A DNA stretch of 12,171 nt from positions 1 to 12,171 of the forward strand of contig JAGOIS010000028.1 in assembly GCA_017995495.1 (NCBI GenBank), in the 5' to 3' direction. The DNA is from Candidatus Cloacimonadota bacterium. Its GTDB lineage: Bacteria > Cloacimonadota > Cloacimonadia > Cloacimonadales > Cloacimonadaceae. Each line of letters starts with the position of its first letter. The stretch's first letter is position 1. Positions 8,201 to 12,171 of the stretch are shown piece after piece. Under the pieces are notes generated by a model. The model saw only the letters and a program-made list of their open reading frames with translations, ran no database searches and had not been told where the DNA came from. Both the position numbers and the translations under genes were made by a program.

Positions 8201-8472
8201 CGATCCAGCCAACGGGCAGCGCCGCGGTTGTCGTAAAAACCGCGGATGCCTTTATAGACAATGAACAAAGCAAGCCCTGCCATCAGCGCCTTGAGGAGGT
8301 AATTCAGATAAACGAGCGTGGGCGATTGCGCCGGGGTGTTCAGCCACACCAGATAATAGACGTGCAGCCCCGCCAAGACGCAGAGCAGCGCCACGATCAG
8401 CGCCCGCGCCACGATCCGCAGGTTCAATCCCCGCTTGAAATTATGCAGCTTGCTCAGAAACTCGTTCATCAT
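5248..8472 (-). CDS. DUF4175-like membrane protein with long Gln/Met-rich coiled coil
   Basis: 1,074 residues. Three hydrophobic helices lie at about 20-43, 53-74 and 141-160; the segment between the second and third (about 75-140) is soluble and helical. After the third helix comes a beta-rich, Ig-like region (about 180-475) that includes PEVRILFPGED and the signature ITANDDFGLADLSLHYQ typical of DUF4175-like proteins. From about 478 to 760 it is a nearly unbroken, highly charged Gln/Glu/Lys/Met coiled coil (QQQLSQQVEDTARDFQDMI and many similar). A Gly-rich break follows (766-769), then a conserved-looking globular helical part (775-885), a seven-Gly run (892-898), another Met/Gln-rich helical stretch and a C-terminal LFPPSYQQVILKYLKLL motif. 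Most of the chain should be periplasmic. No catalytic motif is seen; the role is probably structural or scaffolding. ATG codons at 8472 and 8469 are both possible; neither has a clear Shine-Dalgarno. It overlaps the TPR gene by 4 bp. Confidence 0.85.
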   Translation of the reverse strand: MMNEFLSKLHNFKRGLNLRIVARALIVALLCVLAGLHVYYLVWLNTPAQSPTLVYLNYLLKALMAGLALFIVYKGIRGFYDNRGAARWLDRQTRDADDLYQNLWELKQQNESEPVLDALANMAQKRLNASPYNLPKLFQPKHWFLILFVLVGIGSVWAFSWNGFRYALNQFYAVKPEAIAYKKTVELSPGNVTVGKGQQLVIRVVDPDTRLKHRLFYRWDKQWRELGMTDYSYSFPSLENSIEYYVENEVAKSGIYKAVCLDEPFVKSWELNYRYPAYTGLSARRDSLSYGNIEAYKHTEVILSVGTNIPVETAVMRFSDGTSQAMQQVNGTHFSTRLTITAAKTWYLELTDALGRRSRPEEKTITLIPDNVPEVRILFPGEDVLLDQSLLLPLIITANDDFGLADLSLHYQINDRPPQSLILRSLITNKLFTLDHTFDLKGFGLLPGDVVTYWAQVRDNSPSRQSAESAKFKARFPSIEEIYREIERQEKLGTKDLQSALEESRDLQKDFEQKRRELLKEDKVQWEDKKQLEKMLENQQQLSQQVEDTARDFQDMIDRMQRNDAVSAETLEKMQRIQELMQEISTEELREAMSKFEQSLMNLKPEDLRKAMENMKFSMEDFSRKIDQTLQLLESIKKEQALDKALQISREMEQMQSALQEKTGDPKQNTDRLAQEQKNISEQFESLQKAVEDADQLLDPAKDKQLKQEMSDLKQDMKSGQLQQNMQQSQKQLQQNQRQSASQSQSQALEKMRQYTRRLGEMKSSMGGGSMQAVSGAMQQAIRELLIFSKQHETLRSRYGSDPYPIVSDLIAQYEGVQVSLNRLFSVPQVTMFLPPKFYIDLTDANRGYRDIFINVNEMQYSQIPKQLELIQKGLNLMVYDLMQALNNPSSGGGGGGGMQSLLQMLGQMSEEQLALNMLSEQLMMQIQQQGGGMDAAMQQQIQKLASDQGRLAENLKRALQNNPEAQKQGNAIKQIIEEAEAIARQLRSNQLSQDLLNRQENIISRLLDAQRSINKREFSERRQAESANPATRQKDVDTDFNALRRQAMLEDSYRLFPPSYQQVILKYLKLLNE

Positions 8473-8590
8473 TCAATACCATTACAAACCTACACTTTGA
8501 CACTCCCGGTTTTTAGTCAATCACTTTTCCATAGCATCCAGACGGGATGCCCTGAACCGGCGTGGTTTAACATCTGGGTAGTAGGTGCTG

Positions 8591-8648
8591 CGTTTGTTTG
8601 TAGGAGGGGTTCCGATATTATGAATCCGTAAATCGGGAACGTTTGTTT
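8591..8648. repeat. 9-bp direct repeats around an imperfect inverted repeat
   Basis: CGTTTGTTT occurs at 8591-8599 and again at 8640-8648. Between them lie GTTCCGAT (8609-8616) and ATCGGGAAC (8632-8640), which pair with one bulged G. The arrangement may be a small mobile-element remnant, an operator or chance; nothing in it codes for protein. Confidence 0.4.
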
Positions 8649-8703
8649 AGGCCCATGATATCTGATCTGACATCCGCCGCCGCTCCGGCCTGAAGTTCAG
8701 CCA

Positions 8704-8780
8704 ATTCTCCCCTTTCCAGCCTCTAGTTAACCTCCCGTATGTTTGGCGGGAGGTTGGCGGGAGGCGGATGAGGGGTGAAT
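8704..8780. repeat. 77-bp imperfect palindrome with tandem 11-mers
   Basis: The arms 8704-8737 and 8747-8780 (34 nt each) match as reverse complements at 25 of 34 positions, around a 9-nt loop. The inner 9 bp (AACCTCCCG / CGGGAGGTT) pair perfectly and the outer ends (ATTCTCCCCT against AGGGGTGAAT) at 9 of 10. The right arm includes a perfect tandem duplication of TTGGCGGGAGG (8743-8753 and 8754-8764). In RNA this would be a long GC-rich hairpin; in DNA it resembles a REP- or MITE-like intergenic element. No U-tract follows on either strand, so it is not an ordinary intrinsic terminator. Confidence 0.6.
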
Positions 8781-8919
8781 GAGCGAGGGCTCAAGGTGGG
8801 ACGCCGGCCGTTTTGCCATGATTGTTCGCTTATCTTGCAACTTCATGCCGCGCATGAGGATATGATAGATCTTGTCAATACATCATCATGTACTCAGGGG
8901 ACGAAAAAACAGAGCCAGG

Positions 8920-8947
8920 AAAAAATAGCGGGAGCGCAAACTCCCGC
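8920..8947 (-). terminator. Rho-independent terminator of the surface-protein gene
   Basis: On the minus strand a perfect 7-bp stem GCGGGAG/CTCCCGC with a 6-nt loop (TTTGCG) is followed by TATTTTTT. It begins 22 nt after the stop codon at 8970, which isolates the surface-protein gene from the DUF4175-like operon. A second run of six T follows a little further on. Confidence 0.88.
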
Positions 8948-8969
8948 ATGGATCTTATTTTATATCGGA

Positions 8970-11900
8970 TCAGGGCAGGTCGCGTTCCGCGGTTACCCGG
9001 AAGAAATGATAGGGATCGTCACCTGCGTAGTAAGTGGTGGAGGTGCTGGTGGTGGTGGTGGAGTCCCCGAAGCTGTTGGGATCGTTGCTGTTGTATATCC
9101 TGTATCTGCTAACGGATACGGGATAGGTCCAGCTGATCCTGACAAAATTGGGATAGGGAATTGTGAGGAGTTCTATGGAGCTGATCTCCACGGCAGGCAG
9201 AGCCTCCCAGGCGAGGGAGCCCGGCCCCCACAGGTTGTTGGTTTCGTTGGTTTCCAAGATTGCTGCGTCGGTATCCACCCTGGCCCAGGATGTCCAGTTT
9301 TCCACCATGTCCGTGCTGAGACTGGTGAAGGTGAGCACCTTGCTTTGTCCGGCGTCCAGATTAACCACGTTTTGGCCAATTTCAGCCTCACCTTCAGGTG
9401 GAGCGCTGGCTTGGTTGGGAAAGAGATCCACTCTGATATCGCCGGGGATATCGTTGGTGCCTGTGTTTTGGACAGTGACCTCGACCGTTAGAGGCGCGCA
9501 GACGTAGCCGTCCGGACGGTTGAAGGCCACGCTGGTGATCTGGAGATCCTTGTTCGTTCCTGTCCAGAAAACGCGTTGATGGGCGTCATCTTCGAAGGCG
9601 CCACCACTGAAAACCCCGGTGTAGCCTGTGAAATACACAACGCCTTCATCGACCGACTTCCAGACGTTGCGGGCGCCGCTTCCGGCGTTGGTGGGGAAAT
9701 TGGCATTGGTGACGGTGATGTTTTGAACGTTATCGACCCTAAACAACACACCACCGGCAACTCCGTTTTGGAAAGTGCAATTGTTCAGGCCGCCCACCAC
9801 CGCCCCGGGTTTGATGTTTACCCCGTTGGAATTCAGGTATTCGAAGAGGACATAGTTCGCCGCCAGGTGTCCGCCGGCGTTTACGCTGAAGTGGTAATAG
9901 CCTTCGCTGAGGTGGGAGAATTTGGTGGTTTGATCCGCGGTGGAACCATACACGTCGATCATCCCACCGTCGTTCACGTTCAGGTTTTTGTTGGCCGCGA
10001 GTTTGACATCGTTGTAGGAAGCAAAGGACATCTTGCCGCCGTCATTGATGTTCAGGTCGCCCAGGCAGTGGAGCGTTTCCCGGTTCATGTAAAAGTTTCC
10101 GCGGTTGAGGGTGAAGTTGCGCCGGCAGATGAGCGGGATCGCGGCTCCGCTGATCAATTCGACCTGGACGGAAGAGGCGCTCTTATCGATCAGCAGATCG
10201 AAGAAACTGCTGGTGCTGACGTCGAAATCGATGGTGGCATCGGCATCACCGTACATGGCAAAGGTTCCGCCGATGGGATTGAAGTTGTCGCGCCGGCCCA
10301 CAAAGTTGCCGGTCATCGAGATGATCCCGCCGCTGATGTTTTCGGTGAGAGTGTATCCGTTTTGGAGCCAGATGCCTTTGTTGCGGAAATTGAGGCTGCC
10401 CCCGGAGATCTCGATCCAGGTGCTGGCAGAGGCCGGCCAATAGGAATAAAGGCGGGTGGCGCTGTTGCTGTAGATATTCACCTCTCCGCCGAACACGTGC
10501 ATTTCTCCGAATAGGTCCACATACTCAGCGTTGGTCAGGTTCAGCACACAGCCGGAGTTGCAGCTGTAATCGCCGTAGAGGCCGTTATCCGCCAGGTCGA
10601 GGGCGGTGAAGGTCCCGCGCAGATTGGCGTCCAGGGCTCCGGCTGTCCAATCGTACTGGTTGCAGAAGACCGTGATGTTTAGATCGTCGTAGCCGCTTTC
10701 AATGCGCAGGGCGTCGCCGCCTCCTCCGCTGGGGACCTTGTTCACTTCGATGACGTTGAAGTTTTCGCTGGTCTTGATGGCCTGGAAACCGCCACCGTTA
10801 AAGACCACGCGGCCTGTCCTTTCAATGAAATTCGAGGGACCCTGGTTGTTCCACCAGTTTCCGGCTATGTAGATATTGTAAACCGGTGAGCCGGAAACGT
10901 GCTGAATGTCCAAAGCGCCGAAATCGAGGGTGAAATCGCCCTTGATGGTGATGTCGCTGCTGAGGTGATAGGTCCGGTTGGAATCGATGGTCAGGTTGGG
11001 AAGCCAGTTTCCGGGACCAAGAAAGACTTGGTAGGTACTGGAAACATTGGAGCTGAAAACCACCGTTCCCCCCACGGGCTGAAAAGTGCCATACACGTCC
11101 AGCGTACCGCATCTGATGGTGCCTGAAACCAGCGTAACCACGGCACTGGTGGGAATGCCCAGGCTGTAATTGGGCAGGGCGAAGGTGCCAGAATTGATGT
11201 TGATGGTCCCAGCGGGGTTGAAATAGAAAATGCCGTTTATGGTCACGGACCCGGTGTCTATCTGCAGGGTCCCTCCAGAAACAACGCCGTTATCAGCTAC
11301 GACCACTTCGCCGGAATCAACCATCAGGGTACCCCAAATATCCAAATCATCACCCACGCTCATCCCCCTCTGATTAAGGTCCAGGGTGTTACCGGCGCGG
11401 ATGGTCAGCTTTCCCGGCACGTCAAGGTCAGCGGTGCTGGTTGCGGCCACCGAGTAAACTCCGCCGGTGTAGGTGGCGCCGGAGCTGTCCCTGCCGATAT
11501 CGAGCTGGCCGATAGTGTGATTGCTTTCATCTATTTGTATGGTTTGGTCAGCAGTGCTGTTGAAAAAAACTTGGCAAGTGGAATTGATCTGCACGTTGGC
11601 TCCGCTTTCCACAGTCCAATCTCCGCCGCATTCGATGATGCTGTTGTTGGCGGCAGTGAGTTGGCTGTCGTTAAACCATTTTATACCGCCCGCGGAATCG
11701 AGCTTTGTGTTCATGATCAGCTGGCCTGAGATAAAGGCTGTGGCACAACTGATCTGAATTCCGCTGGCGTCCAGGGTTCCGTTGGAAACGTATAGCCAGC
11801 CGCCAAGGTCGAAATCGTTGCCCCAGAGAGTGGCGGTGGCAGAGGTTTTGGCGATGGTGAGGTTGTAGAAACTGCCGAGTTGCAATTCTATCAGGGAGTT

Positions 11901-12171
11901 TGAGCTGCCGTAGAATACAAAGATGCCACCGGTGGGGGCAAAGCCGGACCAGGTGCCTTCGAAATCTCCCTCGGTTCTGATGTACCCCGAGGAGATGCTG
12001 AGGGTAAGGTAAGTTGGGGCAGGGCTTCCCAAAACGTTGTAAACGGCTATACCTGTCTGGTGGAAATCCAGGTACCCGCCAATCATGACCAGGGAAGCAT
12101 CGTCATAGGAACTCCAGGTGGAGTATTCAGCGGAGCTGTAAACGTTGAAATACCCGTTGCTGATGGTAATG
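8970..12171 (-). CDS. Giant repetitive beta-rich surface protein with CARDB and FN3-like C-terminus (N-terminus outside window)
   Basis: The frame stays open through the right edge (28 more codons beyond the ATG at 12086, beginning ITISNGYFNVYSS), so at least 1,066 residues are present and the start is missing. The bulk is short beta-strand repeats rich in Gly, Asn, Ser and Thr, of the kind that form long beta-solenoids or stacked beta-sandwiches. A module with an FxPxGGxxxxYG...FxxLxIxKS pattern recurs (11832-11990, 10962-11126, 10155-10334). About 9840-9550 looks like right-handed beta-helix turns (LNNCTFQNG, NITVTNANF). Then come a CARDB-like domain (about 9548-9213: VEVTVQNTGTNDIPGD, LDAGQSKVLTF, ILETNETNN) and an FN3-like domain (about 9194-8982: VRISWTYPVSVSRYRIYNS, YHFFRVTAE). 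The protein should be exported and work in adhesion or as an outer-layer protein. No LPXTG, no autotransporter barrel and no typical type IX sorting domain is visible at the C-terminus. Only the CARDB and FN3 calls are family-level; the ligand is unknown. Confidence 0.85.
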   Translation of the reverse strand, partial: ITISNGYFNVYSSAEYSTWSSYDDASLVMIGGYLDFHQTGIAVYNVLGSPAPTYLTLSISSGYIRTEGDFEGTWSGFAPTGGIFVFYGSSNSLIELQLGSFYNLTIAKTSATATLWGNDFDLGGWLYVSNGTLDASGIQISCATAFISGQLIMNTKLDSAGGIKWFNDSQLTAANNSIIECGGDWTVESGANVQINSTCQVFFNSTADQTIQIDESNHTIGQLDIGRDSSGATYTGGVYSVAATSTADLDVPGKLTIRAGNTLDLNQRGMSVGDDLDIWGTLMVDSGEVVVADNGVVSGGTLQIDTGSVTINGIFYFNPAGTININSGTFALPNYSLGIPTSAVVTLVSGTIRCGTLDVYGTFQPVGGTVVFSSNVSSTYQVFLGPGNWLPNLTIDSNRTYHLSSDITIKGDFTLDFGALDIQHVSGSPVYNIYIAGNWWNNQGPSNFIERTGRVVFNGGGFQAIKTSENFNVIEVNKVPSGGGGDALRIESGYDDLNITVFCNQYDWTAGALDANLRGTFTALDLADNGLYGDYSCNSGCVLNLTNAEYVDLFGEMHVFGGEVNIYSNSATRLYSYWPASASTWIEISGGSLNFRNKGIWLQNGYTLTENISGGIISMTGNFVGRRDNFNPIGGTFAMYGDADATIDFDVSTSSFFDLLIDKSASSVQVELISGAAIPLICRRNFTLNRGNFYMNRETLHCLGDLNINDGGKMSFASYNDVKLAANKNLNVNDGGMIDVYGSTADQTTKFSHLSEGYYHFSVNAGGHLAANYVLFEYLNSNGVNIKPGAVVGGLNNCTFQNGVAGGVLFRVDNVQNITVTNANFPTNAGSGARNVWKSVDEGVVYFTGYTGVFSGGAFEDDAHQRVFWTGTNKDLQITSVAFNRPDGYVCAPLTVEVTVQNTGTNDIPGDIRVDLFPNQASAPPEGEAEIGQNVVNLDAGQSKVLTFTSLSTDMVENWTSWARVDTDAAILETNETNNLWGPGSLAWEALPAVEISSIELLTIPYPNFVRISWTYPVSVSRYRIYNSNDPNSFGDSTTTTSTSTTYYAGDDPYHFFRVTAERDLP
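10155..10334 (-). repeat. Internal protein repeat, copy C (surface protein)
   Basis: Encodes the stretch that starts SGGIISMTGNFVG and contains NFNPIGGTFAMYGDADATI and FFDLLIDKSASS. It aligns with the copy at 11832-11990: SGYIRTEGDF against SGGIISMTGNF, FAPTGGIFVFYGSSNSLI against FNPIGGTFAMYGDADATI, FYNLTIAKTSA against FFDLLIDKSAS. The copies are diverged at DNA level, so this is an old structural repeat and not a recent duplication. Confidence 0.65.
10962..11126 (-). repeat. Internal protein repeat, copy B (surface protein)
   Basis: Encodes SGTIRCGTLDVYGTFQPVGG, then TVVFSSNVSSTYQVFL and LPNLTIDSNRTYHL. It shares the SGxI...F.P.GGxxxF and xxNLTI signature of the other two copies but is more diverged after the GG turn. 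It leads into IKGDFTLDFGALDI, a short strand-turn unit also seen in variant form as LTIRAGNTLDL and FTLNRGNFYM. Confidence 0.55.
11832..11990 (-). repeat. Internal protein repeat, copy A (surface protein)
   Basis: Encodes SGYIRTEGDFEGTWSG, then FAPTGGIFVFYGSSNSLIEL and GSFYNLTIAKTSATA. It is the most upstream complete copy in view of the module described for the surface protein; further copies may lie beyond the right edge. Confidence 0.65.

Larger units (their letters stand above)
8473..8919. other. Non-coding gap upstream of the DUF4175-like gene
   Basis: About 450 bp between the terminator of the surface-protein gene and the ATG of the DUF4175-like gene. I find no open frame with a ribosome binding site and no tRNA-like fold. 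The stretch is dense in inverted repeats: GCATCC/GGATGC (8534-8550), the 8591-8648 direct/inverted repeat, the 77-bp imperfect palindrome 8704-8780, and TCATGC/GCATGA (8843-8857). Minus-strand TTGACA (8879-8874) and TTGACT (8520-8515) could be -35 boxes but neither has a convincing -10 at the right distance, so the promoter of the downstream operon is not located. Confidence 0.6.

Noticed and set aside
8515..8520. Minus-strand TTGACT as the -35 box of the DUF4175-like operon
   Set aside because: At 16-18 nt downstream there is no sequence with more than a poor match to TATAAT; the TGTAAT at 8486-8481 is 28 nt away, too far.
8534..8550. Hairpin GCATCC/GGATGC as a terminator
   Set aside because: Perfect 6-bp stem with a 5-nt loop, but no run of T follows on either strand.
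8775..9491. Plus-strand open frame of 238 codons starting in the non-coding gap
   Set aside because: It runs through the perfect terminator hairpin and into the antisense of the FN3 and CARDB domains; no Shine-Dalgarno or motif.
9576..10514. Plus-strand open frame of 312 codons opposite the surface-protein gene
   Set aside because: Antisense to a well-supported repetitive protein; its Val/Asp/Gly-rich translation mirrors the sense repeats and shows no domain.
12084..12086. ATG at 12086 as the start of the surface protein
   Set aside because: The frame continues upstream to the window edge with the same beta-repeat style, there is no signal peptide after this ATG and no ribosome binding site, so it is an internal Met.

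Overview
The window holds six protein-coding genes, all on the minus strand, so the text reads backwards relative to transcription. Both outermost genes run off an edge. The DNA is GC-rich. The genes encode a giant repetitive secreted protein ending in CARDB and fibronectin-III-like modules, a DUF4175-like membrane protein next to a secreted TPR protein, and an outer-membrane beta-barrel. Together these suggest a diderm bacterium of the FCB superphylum, possibly Candidatus Cloacimonadota. That placement is an inference from gene style, not from a marker gene.

In the direction of transcription (right to left): (1) 12171-8970 is the C-terminal 1,066 residues of a beta-rich surface protein. Its N-terminus lies outside the window, and a textbook intrinsic terminator at 8947-8920 follows its stop codon. 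(2) 8919-8473 is a non-coding gap of about 450 bp with no gene that I can support. It contains an imperfect 77-bp palindrome (8704-8780) and a small direct-repeat/inverted-repeat structure (8591-8648). (3) 8472-5248 encodes a 1,074-residue membrane-anchored protein with a periplasmic beta region and a very long Gln/Met-rich coiled coil (DUF4175-like). It overlaps by an ATGA the next gene, (4) 5251-3527, a secreted tetratricopeptide-repeat protein. The two are probably translationally coupled and work together at the cell envelope.

(5) A 134-bp gap with a plausible sigma70-type promoter (3452-3425) starts a second cluster. It encodes a group IV (fold III) PLP-dependent decarboxylase of the ornithine/lysine decarboxylase type (3392-2211). 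17 nt later comes (6) an Ldh2-family NAD(P)-dependent oxidoreductase, whose Shine-Dalgarno puts the start at 2193. After a further 48 nt comes (7) a signal-peptide-bearing outer-membrane beta-barrel, cut by the left edge (1056 to below 1). No terminator is visible between these three, so they may be co-transcribed. The decarboxylase makes a diamine from a basic amino acid. The Ldh2 enzyme reduces or oxidises a 2-keto, imino or 2-hydroxy acid that cannot be named from sequence. The barrel could be the uptake or export pore, but this is only suggested by position.

I saw no tRNA, rRNA, CRISPR array, transposase or defence system. The open frames on the plus strand are shadows of the minus-strand genes.
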